DNA of 19,959 nucleotides from an uncultured Rhizobiaceae group bacterium. Lineage in GTDB: Bacteria > Pseudomonadota > Alphaproteobacteria > Rhizobiales > Rhizobiaceae. Position 1 is the first letter of the stretch; each line of letters opens with the position of its first letter. The notes beneath the pieces were generated by a model. The model ran no database searches, had not been told where the DNA came from, and saw only the letters and a list, made by a program, of their open reading frames with translations. Positions 1 through 7,974 of the stretch are shown in pieces. The stretch spans positions 1 through 19,959 of the forward strand of contig CALDZZ010000061.1 of assembly GCA_937944075.1 (NCBI GenBank), given 5' to 3'. The position numbers and the translations under genes were made by a program.

Positions 1-731
1 CACATGTCATAAGGGCCCTGCTCAAGTCCATGGCCTACGCTCACCCTTTGATCAAATACAAAACATTCCCCTTCCCAAAGGCTTTCTTCCTTGGGAATAT
101 TTTCCAGATATTTCAGAATACCGCCTTGCAAATGATACACATCTTCATAGCCCAGTTCCTTCATCAGTGACGTTGATTTTTCACATCGAATACCACCCGT
201 ACAAAACATGGCTATCTTTTTGCCCTTCAGTAGATTGTCTTGACTCTCCACCCATTTTGGCAACTCCCGGAAGCTTTCGGTTTCAGGATCGATTGCTCCC
301 TTAAAGCTGCCAATGGCAACTTCATAGTCATTGCGGGTATCGACAACAACAACATCAGGGTCCTGTATAAAATCGTTCCAGTCTTCTGGGGCGATGTAGT
401 CGCCCACTTTTTTGGTAGGACTTATGCCCTCAACCCCAAGGGTAACGATTTCCTTCTTGAGGCGAACCTTCATACGGTAAAAGGGATTTTCCTCTGCGAG
501 GCTTTCCTTGTGTTCCAGATCACTGATGCGATCGTCTCTTTTGATGGTATCAAGAAGCGCGTGAACACCTTTGGCAGGTCCGGCTACGGTTCCATTGATA
601 CCCTCCTCTGCCAAGAGAATGGTGCCCATGACATCATTCGCCAAAGCACATTGCTGAATATCGTCCTGCATCTCCCGATAATCAGGCAGTGCAACAAACT
701 TGTAAAAAGCAGCAACAAGAAAAGAAGACAT
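1..731 (-). CDS. trhO: tRNA uridine(34) hydroxylase TrhO, rhodanese family (C-terminus cut by window edge)
   Basis: The first 243 codons are present; the end lies beyond base 1. TrhO/YceA proteins use a rhodanese domain to form 5-hydroxyuridine at tRNA position 34 in the cytoplasm. The sequence shows an N-terminal ferredoxin-like domain (about residues 5-100, including AEEGINGTVAG at 41-51), then a rhodanese domain from about 122 with VVVVDTRNDYEV. The active-site loop FCTGGIRCEKST is at 176-187; Cys177 is the presumed catalytic residue and Cys183 the second conserved cysteine. The following YHLQGGILKYLE is also typical of the family. ATG 731 gives the expected N-terminus (MSSFLVAAFYKFV), although no strong Shine-Dalgarno precedes it. 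The gene is divergent from the Lrp-type regulator, and no functional link with its neighbours is evident. Confidence 0.93.
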   Translation of the reverse strand, partial: MSSFLVAAFYKFVALPDYREMQDDIQQCALANDVMGTILLAEEGINGTVAGPAKGVHALLDTIKRDDRISDLEHKESLAEENPFYRMKVRLKKEIVTLGVEGISPTKKVGDYIAPEDWNDFIQDPDVVVVDTRNDYEVAIGSFKGAIDPETESFRELPKWVESQDNLLKGKKIAMFCTGGIRCEKSTSLMKELGYEDVYHLQGGILKYLENIPKEESLWEGECFVFDQRVSVGHGLEQGPYDM

Positions 732-856
732 TTCCGCAATCCAAACTTACAATTATCTCTAGCGCTGGATACATACGACCTTTGCCTTGAGCTTTCAAAC
801 CCTTGAAAAAGATAATTTTGATTGGGAAAAATCAAAAAAGCGGATAAACAGGAGAT
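732..856. promoter_or_regulatory. Divergent intergenic region trhO / lrp-type gene with an inverted repeat
   Basis: This 125-base AT-rich gap must hold the start signals of both divergent genes. It contains a perfect inverted repeat, TTTCAA (793-798), spacer ACCC, TTGAAA (803-808), followed by GATAAT at 811-816, which could be a -10 element for the rightward gene. Lrp/AsnC regulators commonly autoregulate, so the repeat is a candidate operator; this is inference. A clear AGGAG lies just before the ATG at 857. Confidence 0.35.
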
Positions 857-1321
857 ATGGAAATCAATCTCGACAAAATTGACCTAAAAATCCTTGGTAT
901 ATTACAAGAAAATACCTCGCTTAATATCAACGAAATAAGCGATCAGGTTGGCTTGAGCCACACACCCTGCTGGCGCCGTATTAAAAAAATGCAGGAAGCC
1001 GGCGTTATAAGGGCACAAGTGGCTGTGCTGGACGGAGAAAAAGTCGGACTGGATGTCTCTATCTTTGTCTTTGTAAGGCTGGACACTCATTCTGCTGAAG
1101 CACTGGATACATTTGAAAAAGCTGTTGAATCTGTAGCTGAAGTCATGCAGTGCTATACGATGAGCGGTGAATTTGATTATCTGTTGCGTGTTGTCGTCTC
1201 TACCGTCAGAAACTACGAGAAGACCGTAAAGGGCAAACTTCTACAACTGCCCCATGTTGGTATTCTCAATTCCCATTTCGCCCTCAGTGAAATCAAGAAC
1301 ACGACTGCATTGCCACTTTAG
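857..1321 (+). CDS. Lrp/AsnC family transcriptional regulator
   Basis: A full-length 154-residue member of the Lrp/AsnC family, which are DNA-binding dimers or octamers that respond to amino acids. The N-terminal winged helix-turn-helix covers about residues 5-55: LDKIDLKILGILQ is the classic opening, and VGLSHTPCWRRIKKMQEAG is the recognition-helix region. The C-terminal RAM ligand-binding domain covers about 65-145, with the GEFDYLLRVVV strand typical of the family. The start is supported by AGGAG upstream. It lies 128 bases before the indolepyruvate oxidoreductase gene on the same strand. That neighbourhood suggests it senses an aromatic or related amino acid and controls the oxidoreductase. 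The effector cannot be read from the sequence. Confidence 0.95.
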   Translation: MEINLDKIDLKILGILQENTSLNINEISDQVGLSHTPCWRRIKKMQEAGVIRAQVAVLDGEKVGLDVSIFVFVRLDTHSAEALDTFEKAVESVAEVMQCYTMSGEFDYLLRVVVSTVRNYEKTVKGKLLQLPHVGILNSHFALSEIKNTTALPL

Positions 1322-1370
1322 GATATTTTTTCAAGATTTGTCTTTTTACAAGATAATAATCTAAACACAT

Positions 1371-1380
1371 TGAATATTCA
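1371..1380. promoter_or_regulatory. 10-bp palindrome between regulator and oxidoreductase genes
   Basis: TGAATATTCA is a perfect palindrome in the AT-rich gap between the Lrp-type gene and the oxidoreductase. It is a reasonable but unproven half of an Lrp/AsnC binding region. In such AT-rich DNA a palindrome of this length may also occur by chance. Confidence 0.25.
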
Positions 1381-1397
1381 CGAATTTTTTGAACTGC

Positions 1398-1437
1398 TTT
1401 TTCCTCAATCATCAGTCATACTGGTAATGAGGGAAAA
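1398..1437 (+). promoter_or_regulatory. Leader stem-loop immediately upstream of the indolepyruvate oxidoreductase start
   Basis: TTTTTCCTCA (1398-1407) pairs with TGAGGGAAAA (1428-1437) over 10 pairs, one of them G-U. Inside it, CAGT (1413-1416) pairs with ACTG (1420-1423) around a CAT loop, separated from the outer stem by a 5/4-base internal loop. The right arm ends 7 bases before the GGAG at 1445-1448. No T-run follows, so it is not a standard terminator. It may act as a leader or attenuator element, or stabilise the mRNA. Confidence 0.4.
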
Positions 1438-1449
1438 TTCATTTGGAGA

Positions 1450-4400
1450 ATGGCAATGGGAGAAAATACACCGGCAAGCAAGATTATTGCAGCAACGGAT
1501 ATTTCACTCGAAGACAAATATACTGCCACTGAAGGCAAGATATTTCTTAATGGCACGCAGGCGCTTGTTCGTTTGCCCATGGTTCAAATGCGCAGGGATC
1601 GAGCGGCCGGTCTCAATACCGGGGGGTTCATTTCCGGATATCGCGGCTCTCCCATAGGCGCCTATGATTTTGCACTCCAACAGGCACAGAAACATCTGGA
1701 CAAGGAAGGCATAGTCTTTCAGCCAGGACTGAATGAGGATCTTGCCGCAACAGCTGTATGGGGCACACAACAAATCGATCTGACCCCAAGCCCGAAAGTC
1801 GATGGTGTATCGGCCTATTGGTATGGCAAGGGCCCGGGCGTGGATCGTTCTGGCGATGTCTTCAAACACGCAAACTCTGCGGGAACCTCCAGACTTGGTG
1901 GCGTTTTGGCTTTTGCCGGAGATGACCACACTGCCAAGTCCTCTACCGTGGCTCACCAGTCAGACCATGCATTCATGGCTGCCATGATGCCGATGCTTTT
2001 CCCTTCGAGTGTGCAAGAATTTGTTGAACTTGGCCTTTTGGGCACGGCAATGTCGCGCTATTCCGGCCTTTGGGTTGGCTACAAGGTAATCTCGGACACT
2101 ATTGAAACCACTGGCGTCGTGGACCTTGCAGGAGAAAAACAGCAATTCATCATTCCCGAGGAGTTTGAACTACCTGAAAATGGATTGAACCTGCGTTGGC
2201 CGGACGGCATTCTGGAACAGGATGAAAGACTGGTAGAGCAAAAAGCCTATGCAGCACTTGCCTTTGCCCGTGCCAACAACGTCGACCAACTGATTTTTGA
2301 CAGCAAGAAACCACGCTTTGGTATTGTCGCTTCCGGCAAGGCTTATGAGAATGTGCGTGAAGCACTTCGCCAATTGGGTATAGACGAGAAAATGGCTGAT
2401 AAAATCGGCTTGCGCCTTTACAAGGTTCGTATGCCCTGGCCTCTGGAACCAGAAGGCATTCGCAGGTTTGCCGATGGCCTGGAAGAAGTTCTGGTCATTG
2501 AAGAGCGTCGCGAAATTATTGAGAACCAGATCAAACAGCAATTGTTCAACTGGAAGGCAACCGTTCGCCCACGCATCGTTGGCAAGTTTGACCATGAAGA
2601 CAATCACATTCTCAAGTTAAATGAGGAAATGACGGCTGGTGTAGCAGTGCGTGCGATTGCAAGCCGCCTTCTTACATTTGACATGCAGGAAGGCATCGCA
2701 AGCCGATTGAAGCAGCGTCTGGCATATTATGAAGAGCGGGCCTCCATCAAGAAAAATCATGAGGCACCGGTCACCCGCACAGCACATTTCTGCTCAGGGT
2801 GCCCGCACAACTCGTCCACCAAGGTACCCGAAGGCAGCCGCGCACTGGCAGGCATCGGATGTCATTTCATGTCTGTCTGGATGGACCGTGAGACATCCAC
2901 ATTCAGCCACATGGGTGGCGAAGGAGCTAGCTGGTCAGGCTTGAACCACTTCACAAATGAAGATCATATCTTTGCCAACCTTGGCGATGGCACCTATTTT
3001 CATTCAGGCTATATGGCTATTCGTAATGCAATCGCATCCAAGGCCAACATTACCTACAAAATCCTGTTCAACGATGCGGTTGCAATGACAGGTGGACAAA
3101 CCCACGACGGCCCACTTGATCCCCCGACGATTTCAAAACAGCTAAAGGCAGAAGGCGTCAAGGAAATCTGGCTCGTATCAGAAGACCCAAAACGGTATTT
3201 CAAGTCTGAGTTTGCGCCAGGCACTGAAATTCGCCACCGCGATCATCTCGACGAAGTTCAAAAACACTTGCGCACGGTAAAAGGGTGCACGGCCATTATA
3301 TACGATCAGACCTGTGCCGCTGAGCTGAGACGCCGCAGAAAGCGCGGCCTTGCAAAGGATCCAGACAAAAGAGCTTTCATCAACCCCTTGGTATGTGAAG
3401 GGTGCGGTGATTGTTCGGTACAGTCCAACTGCATATCCATTGAACCATTGGAAACAGAACTTGGCCGCAAACGCAAAATCAACCAGTCATCGTGCAACAA
3501 GGATTTCTCATGTGTGGAAGGCTTTTGCCCTTCCTTTGTTACCATTAAAGGCGGCACACTGAAAAAACCTGAATTGCCTGACCTGGATGCAACGTCCATT
3601 CCCGCGCCTCATACGCCAAAGCTGGATGATGTCTACAATATCGCGATTACAGGCGTGGGCGGCACGGGCGTTTTGACAATTGGTGCCATCCTTGGCATGG
3701 CGGCGCACCTTGAGGACAAGGCCGCACTTATGCTTGATATGGCAGGCCTTGCCCAGAAAGGCGGCGCAGTACTCTCCCACGTGCGCCTTGCTCCAACACC
3801 CGATCTCGTCACCGCTCCGCAAATTGTAACCGGAGAAGCAGACCTGCTACTTGCAGCAGATACCGTCGTTGCCTCGGCACAGACATCGGTTTCCCTGTTC
3901 AGCCCGGAGAATACAAACGCAATCCTGAATACACACCTTAATCCGGTTTCCAATTTCATTTTCGACCGTGATTATGATTTCCGTGAAGAAGGCGTTATCA
4001 GCACGATACGTCAGCACGTCCGTGACAAGCCTGAACAAGTTGATTTCACCAAGCTTGCAGAAAGGGTATGCGGAGACTCGATTGCAACCAACATCATGAT
4101 AATTGGTTATGCCTGCCAGAAGGGGCTCATTCCACTGCCGCCTGAAGCCATTGAACGTGCAATTGAGCTCAATGCAGTTGCTGTCAACGCAAACAAGCGT
4201 GCCTTCAACTGGGGACGCAAGTTTGCACACGATCCTTCCGAAATCGAAAAGGTTCTGGACAAGAAGCAGACAGCAGCCGAGGAACCTGAAACACTGGAAG
4301 AACTGATCAAAAAACGGGCAGACTTTCTTACCGATTATCAGGATTCAGACTATGCACAATCCTACCGCGATTTCCTCGCCAAGGTTGAAAGCTCGGAAGC

Positions 4401-4971
4401 AGGTCTTGGCAAATCCCGTGACCTTACGAATGCGGTTGCAAGAAACCTCTTCAAGCTGATGTCCTACAAGGATGAATATGAAGTGGCGCGTCTTTACACC
4501 AACGGTGAATTTGAAAAACAAATAGCAGAAACCTTTGATGGCAATTTTGAAATAAACTACCATCTTGCACCGCCAATCATCGGGTTTGGCAAAAAACCGA
4601 ACGGGCGCCCGCGCAAACGTGCCTTTGGGCCATGGATGATGAAATCATTCAAACTGTTGGCAAAATACAAACATCTGCGCGGCACTAAGATGGATATCTT
4701 TGGTTACGCTGCAGAGCGCAAAATGGAACGTCAGCTTATTGATGACTACAAACAAACGATTACAGGCCTACTGGGCAAGCTGAATGAAAACAATCGCCAT
4801 TTCGCAAGTGCCATTGCCAGACTTCCAAACGAAATAAGAGGCTTTGGACCTGTTAAGGAGGAAGCTTTCAGGAAAGCTGAAATCAGGAAGAAAGACCTGC
4901 TGAACCAGTTTGAAAAAGCCGATACGCAAGAACTCTCCAACAAAAACCTTAAAGCAGAACCTGCAGAATAA
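1450..4971 (+). CDS. Indolepyruvate:ferredoxin oxidoreductase, fused alpha-beta form
   Basis: A 1173-residue fusion of the two IOR subunits. The enzyme oxidatively decarboxylates indolepyruvate, phenylpyruvate and related arylpyruvates to aryl-acetyl-CoA in aromatic amino acid breakdown, in the cytoplasm. The N-terminal thiamine-diphosphate half carries GYRGSPIGAYD (about 64-74), a CSGCPHN motif with Cys448 and Cys451, and the cofactor-binding region from GDG (512-514) to NDAVAMTGGQ (about 540-549). A cysteine-rich Fe-S segment follows (Cys649, 652, 655, 661 and Cys682, 688, 693). The C-terminal beta-like domain starts at GVGGTGV (735-741). The last 200 residues or so form the extra C-terminal region found in long proteobacterial IORs. 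ATG 1450 leaves only one base after GGAG (1445-1448), while the in-frame ATG at 1456 has 7; the real start is probably 1456. The gene symbol iorA is also used for the unrelated 2Fe-2S enzyme further right, so none is given. Confidence 0.95.
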   Translation: MAMGENTPASKIIAATDISLEDKYTATEGKIFLNGTQALVRLPMVQMRRDRAAGLNTGGFISGYRGSPIGAYDFALQQAQKHLDKEGIVFQPGLNEDLAATAVWGTQQIDLTPSPKVDGVSAYWYGKGPGVDRSGDVFKHANSAGTSRLGGVLAFAGDDHTAKSSTVAHQSDHAFMAAMMPMLFPSSVQEFVELGLLGTAMSRYSGLWVGYKVISDTIETTGVVDLAGEKQQFIIPEEFELPENGLNLRWPDGILEQDERLVEQKAYAALAFARANNVDQLIFDSKKPRFGIVASGKAYENVREALRQLGIDEKMADKIGLRLYKVRMPWPLEPEGIRRFADGLEEVLVIEERREIIENQIKQQLFNWKATVRPRIVGKFDHEDNHILKLNEEMTAGVAVRAIASRLLTFDMQEGIASRLKQRLAYYEERASIKKNHEAPVTRTAHFCSGCPHNSSTKVPEGSRALAGIGCHFMSVWMDRETSTFSHMGGEGASWSGLNHFTNEDHIFANLGDGTYFHSGYMAIRNAIASKANITYKILFNDAVAMTGGQTHDGPLDPPTISKQLKAEGVKEIWLVSEDPKRYFKSEFAPGTEIRHRDHLDEVQKHLRTVKGCTAIIYDQTCAAELRRRRKRGLAKDPDKRAFINPLVCEGCGDCSVQSNCISIEPLETELGRKRKINQSSCNKDFSCVEGFCPSFVTIKGGTLKKPELPDLDATSIPAPHTPKLDDVYNIAITGVGGTGVLTIGAILGMAAHLEDKAALMLDMAGLAQKGGAVLSHVRLAPTPDLVTAPQIVTGEADLLLAADTVVASAQTSVSLFSPENTNAILNTHLNPVSNFIFDRDYDFREEGVISTIRQHVRDKPEQVDFTKLAERVCGDSIATNIMIIGYACQKGLIPLPPEAIERAIELNAVAVNANKRAFNWGRKFAHDPSEIEKVLDKKQTAAEEPETLEELIKKRADFLTDYQDSDYAQSYRDFLAKVESSEAGLGKSRDLTNAVARNLFKLMSYKDEYEVARLYTNGEFEKQIAETFDGNFEINYHLAPPIIGFGKKPNGRPRKRAFGPWMMKSFKLLAKYKHLRGTKMDIFGYAAERKMERQLIDDYKQTITGLLGKLNENNRHFASAIARLPNEIRGFGPVKEEAFRKAEIRKKDLLNQFEKADTQELSNKNLKAEPAE

Positions 4972-4998
4972 GCTGCAATTTCCCTTGCTGAAAAAATT

Positions 4999-5031
4999 AA
5001 ACCCGACACGATAATCTCGTGTCGGGTTTTT
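4999..5031. terminator. Strong intrinsic terminator shared by two convergent genes
   Basis: ACCCGACACGA (5001-5011) pairs perfectly with TCGTGTCGGGT (5017-5027) around the 5-base loop TAATC; flanking AA/TT extends the stem to 13 bp. A T-run follows on the plus strand (5027-5031), and the A-rich tract 4991-5000 supplies the U-run for transcripts from the other direction. It lies between the stop of the oxidoreductase (4971) and the stop of the leftward dehydrogenase (5080), so it can serve both. Confidence 0.9.
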
Positions 5032-5079
5032 AACATCTGAAGCTTGGGGTAGAAGCGTTCAGTATGAACTCTTGATTGT

Positions 5080-6429
5080 TTATGGTGTCCAGTAATTAAA
5101 CTGTAGCTTTGCAATTTCTTCATCGAACAAACCGCGCAAGTCCACAATCGGGGAACCGCGACCAACGACAGCAGCTATTTTGAAAAGATCAATCTCTTCA
5201 ACAAAGCAATCATGCTTCGCTGTAACAACAACCGCATCATAAGGCCCTTCTTCTTCAAGGGAAGTGATGACCTTTGCACCGCGTCCACCTTCAAATTGAC
5301 CATCATCAGCGATAGGGTCATAGGAGAATACGTCTGCACCACGCGTCCACAAGCTATCCATCACGGCAAATGCCTTGGAGTTGCGGATATCAGGACAATT
5401 GTCCTTGAAGGCACGACCCAATACAAGAACACGCTTGCCTTGCAGATTGTGTGCTTCAGGGTCAAGCATCTCGTGCAGTTTATCAGAAACGAAATGCGCA
5501 GTTCGCTCGTTGACCGTACGCGCTGATGCAACCATATCCATGGCCAGACCATGACCGCGGCCTGCATTCAACAGGTAAAACGGATCAACCGAGATACAAT
5601 GCCCGCCAACCAGGCCAGGGAAGTATTTGTGGAAGTTCCACTTGGAACCCGCCGCAGCAACAACATCTGTTACCTTGATATCCATGGCATCAAACAATTG
5701 CATCATCTCATTGATGAGGGCGATGTTTACGTCACGCTGGGTATTTTCAAGAATTTTCGCAGCTTCCGCAACCTTGATGGAAGCGGCCTTGAACAAACCG
5801 GCCTTAACGACACGGCTGTATAACTCAGCCAGATAATCGGTAACCTGAGGCGTTGAGCCTGAAACAATTTTCGATATATCACCGACACGACGCGCATGCT
5901 CACCAGGTGATACACGCTCTGGAGAATATCCAACGTAGAAGTCTATGCCCTCACGCATGCCGGAGACTTCTTCAAGTATCGGAATACACTTGTTTTCAGT
6001 CGTACCCGGGTCAACCGTTGATTCATAAACAACCACACAGCCACGTTTCATGTTGGCACCAATGGTTCTGCTGGCCGCAAGAACCGGACGGTAATCAGGC
6101 TTGTTGCCCTGCATGACCGGCGTTGGCACACACACCATCATCACATCTGCATCATGCAGATCTTTGACATCACATGAAAATTCCATGTTCTTCTTGGCAA
6201 GATCTTCGCCTGTGGTCATCTCGGTGGAATCTTCGCCATTGAGAAGCGCTTCAATCTTGCTCTCATCAATATCAAAGCCGATTGTGCGGGCGTCGTCTGC
6301 AAAACCAACCATTAGTGGCAGGCCAACATAACCCAGTCCCAATACCGCAACGACAGACGTTTTAGGATCTGGAAGTTTAACTGCTTCAAGAACTTCAAAT
6401 GGCTGATTTATCGCAAATGATGTGCTCAT
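5080..6429 (-). CDS. Nucleotide-sugar 6-dehydrogenase (UDP-N-acetylhexosamine dehydrogenase type, TviB/WbpO-like)
   Basis: A 449-residue UDP-glucose/GDP-mannose dehydrogenase superfamily enzyme, which oxidises C6 of a nucleotide sugar to the uronate with two NAD+ in the cytoplasm. The N-terminal Rossmann motif is VAVLGLGYVGLPL (27-39), followed by YSPERVSPGE (168-177). The central segment AEAAKILENTQRDVN (221-235) is conserved, and the catalytic Cys278 lies in GLVGGHCISVDPFYL (272-286). The C-terminal domain holds GRAFKDNCPDIRNSK. The GGHC and FKDNCPDIRN signatures are known from UDP-GlcNAc, UDP-GalNAc and UDP-ManNAc dehydrogenases rather than from UDP-glucose dehydrogenase, whose motif is closer to GGSCFPKD. 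Substrate remains an inference. An AGGGG lies 10 bases before the ATG. The gene is divergent from the polysaccharide synthase operon, for which it probably makes the acidic precursor. Confidence 0.93.
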   Translation of the reverse strand: MSTSFAINQPFEVLEAVKLPDPKTSVVAVLGLGYVGLPLMVGFADDARTIGFDIDESKIEALLNGEDSTEMTTGEDLAKKNMEFSCDVKDLHDADVMMVCVPTPVMQGNKPDYRPVLAASRTIGANMKRGCVVVYESTVDPGTTENKCIPILEEVSGMREGIDFYVGYSPERVSPGEHARRVGDISKIVSGSTPQVTDYLAELYSRVVKAGLFKAASIKVAEAAKILENTQRDVNIALINEMMQLFDAMDIKVTDVVAAAGSKWNFHKYFPGLVGGHCISVDPFYLLNAGRGHGLAMDMVASARTVNERTAHFVSDKLHEMLDPEAHNLQGKRVLVLGRAFKDNCPDIRNSKAFAVMDSLWTRGADVFSYDPIADDGQFEGGRGAKVITSLEEEGPYDAVVVTAKHDCFVEEIDLFKIAAVVGRGSPIVDLRGLFDEEIAKLQFNYWTP

Positions 6430-6726
6430 AATATATATACCCCTGTTTATTATTACGCTCTTTATGACGTATTTTTACGACGTGTCTTTGCACGCCTTGG
6501 AGACAGTTCTACGTGAGAGAAAAGAATATTTGGTTAGTAGCCGTGGTTAAAATAACCTTATGTTTTCATTGGCGTTTTATTGGCTGAATCAACCATTCGT
6601 TTACCTTGTTTTCAAAGTTCCGCGTCGTAACTCTCTGTTAACTTTGAATCTTAAGCGCACTTTTATACCCCATATGTAGATTGTCCGTCGGGACGCTAAA
6701 TATCGGGGCAAATCCGAAATTTAGTC
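6430..6726. promoter_or_regulatory. Divergent control region of the exopolysaccharide locus with several repeats
   Basis: A 297-base AT-rich gap between dehydrogenase and synthase starts, with no convincing small gene. It holds: a perfect 13-base palindrome, GGTTA-AAA-TAACC (6545-6557); a near-perfect tandem repeat, GTTTTCATTGGC (6562-6573) then GTTTTATTGGC (6574-6584); and a perfect 9-bp inverted repeat, TTCAAAGTT (6611-6619) and AACTTTGAA (6640-6648), with arm starts 29 bases apart. GTCC-GTCG-GGAC, at about 6684-6695, is a small hairpin close to the start of the synthase gene. No -35/-10 pair with good spacing stands out. The number of repeats suggests one or more regulators; which ones is unknown. 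Confidence 0.4.
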
Positions 6727-7974
6727 ATGCATATAAAAAAGAGAAAACGCATGATTAGCTTAAACGGCATTGAATGGCTTTTTGCCATTTTGGTGCTTAT
6801 CATATTCACAAACAGGTATCTGTTTGGAAGCATCTTGCGCATGATGGACAAGCGCACAAAAGATGGTTTCAGCAAGGACCCTGAAGTGTGGCCGTCTGTA
6901 ACGATTGTTACGCCTGTCTATAATGAAGGCTCAACCGTTATTCAGACAGCGGACAGCTTTGCCAAGCTGGATTATCCAAAAGACAAGCTAAAAGTGATTT
7001 TCGTGGACGATGTTTCCACTGACGATACTTATGAACATCTTCTTACAGCGCAGAGAAACCATCCATGGATGCGGGTGGATCGCAATCCTCACAACATGGG
7101 CAAGCGCCTGGGCATCAAGCGCGCCGTACTAACCGTCGACACCGATCTCATCATGTCAGTAGACTCAGACGTAATCGTCGAGCGCGATGCCATGCGCAAC
7201 ATGGTAAAGCACATGCACACAACAGGCGTAGACGCTGTGGGTGGTTGTGTCTTCGTCTCCAATGCAGATGAAAACTGGCTTACGCGCATGCAGGCAGTAA
7301 AATACTGGGTTGGTTACATGTTCTTGAAAAATATCGAGAATACGTTCAACCATGTCATGTGTTTGTCAGGCTGTTTGACACTTTACAAGCGTGAGGCACT
7401 GGTTGCAGTCGATGAAGATGTAGCAGACCGTCGCTTCCTGGGTGATGAAGTCAAATATGGTGAAGACCGTTATCTCACACGCAAACTCGTAGAGAAGGGT
7501 TACAAGACCCGCCTTACGTTTGACGCGCAGTGCTATACAAAAGCACCTGCCACGATGTCCAACTATATCTCACAGCAGTTGCGCTGGCGTCGTTCAAACA
7601 TGGTCGATCTGATTACGGCAATTCCGCACATCAACAAGTTCAACACCTATGTTTGTATACATTATATTGCAATGGGCATGTTGCTTCTGTTCTACCCAAT
7701 GGTTCTATTGGTGGAATTCATACGCCTGGGTTTTGTCATTCCGATGATGTTGCACGCCCTTTTGGCTGCCTGCTTTGGCATTGCCTACGAACTCAACAAA
7801 CACAAAGTGCCGGAAATGGCTCGTACTGACGGTGTTTGGTTCATGGCCATGGCTCTGATCTTTCCCGTTGTCTATCTGACGCTTAACCCGTTGGCACTTG
7901 CAACCCTTGGCACGACTTCATGGGAGACACGTGGTGGTGCCAAGAAAAAAGCTAAAGTGGTGAGCGCAAAATGA
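6727..7974 (+). CDS. Membrane-bound family 2 glycosyltransferase, processive polysaccharide synthase (hyaluronan synthase / Alg8-like)
   Basis: A 415-residue inner-membrane GT2 enzyme that would polymerise a sugar nucleotide and push the chain through its own transmembrane channel. A transmembrane helix is at about 16-35. The catalytic domain has TIVTPVYNEGS (59-69), VDDVSTDDT (93-101, with Asp94/95), the DXD motif VDSD (145-148), GEDRYLTRKL (245-254, catalytic Asp247) and QQLRWRRS (283-290), the (Q/R)XXRW signature of processive synthases. Three or so C-terminal helices lie between about 308 and 395, followed by TSWETRGG (397-404), which resembles the terminal W-x-TR motif of hyaluronan synthases. 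No PilZ domain is present. ATG 6727 has no clear Shine-Dalgarno; the in-frame ATG 6751 follows AAGAG at better spacing, so the protein may begin MISLNGIEW. The stop overlaps the start of the next gene. Confidence 0.92.
   Translation: MHIKKRKRMISLNGIEWLFAILVLIIFTNRYLFGSILRMMDKRTKDGFSKDPEVWPSVTIVTPVYNEGSTVIQTADSFAKLDYPKDKLKVIFVDDVSTDDTYEHLLTAQRNHPWMRVDRNPHNMGKRLGIKRAVLTVDTDLIMSVDSDVIVERDAMRNMVKHMHTTGVDAVGGCVFVSNADENWLTRMQAVKYWVGYMFLKNIENTFNHVMCLSGCLTLYKREALVAVDEDVADRRFLGDEVKYGEDRYLTRKLVEKGYKTRLTFDAQCYTKAPATMSNYISQQLRWRRSNMVDLITAIPHINKFNTYVCIHYIAMGMLLLFYPMVLLVEFIRLGFVIPMMLHALLAACFGIAYELNKHKVPEMARTDGVWFMAMALIFPVVYLTLNPLALATLGTTSWETRGGAKKKAKVVSAK

Noticed and set aside
240..806. Open reading frame of 188 codons on the plus strand opposite trhO
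   Set aside because: It lies antisense to a clear rhodanese gene with intact active-site motif, has no ribosome site and no recognisable domain.
3508..4230. Several minus-strand frames within the indolepyruvate oxidoreductase gene
   Set aside because: They are shadows of a continuous, motif-rich coding frame and have no plausible ribosome sites.
5001..5027. Inverted repeat considered as an integration or attachment site
   Set aside because: The 13-bp stem, short loop and T-run between convergent genes are fully explained by an intrinsic terminator, and no mobile gene is nearby.
6650..6726. Possible c-di-GMP riboswitch ahead of the synthase gene
   Set aside because: A GGGGCAAA stretch and small hairpins are present, but the conserved GEMM core and two-stem arrangement could not be found.
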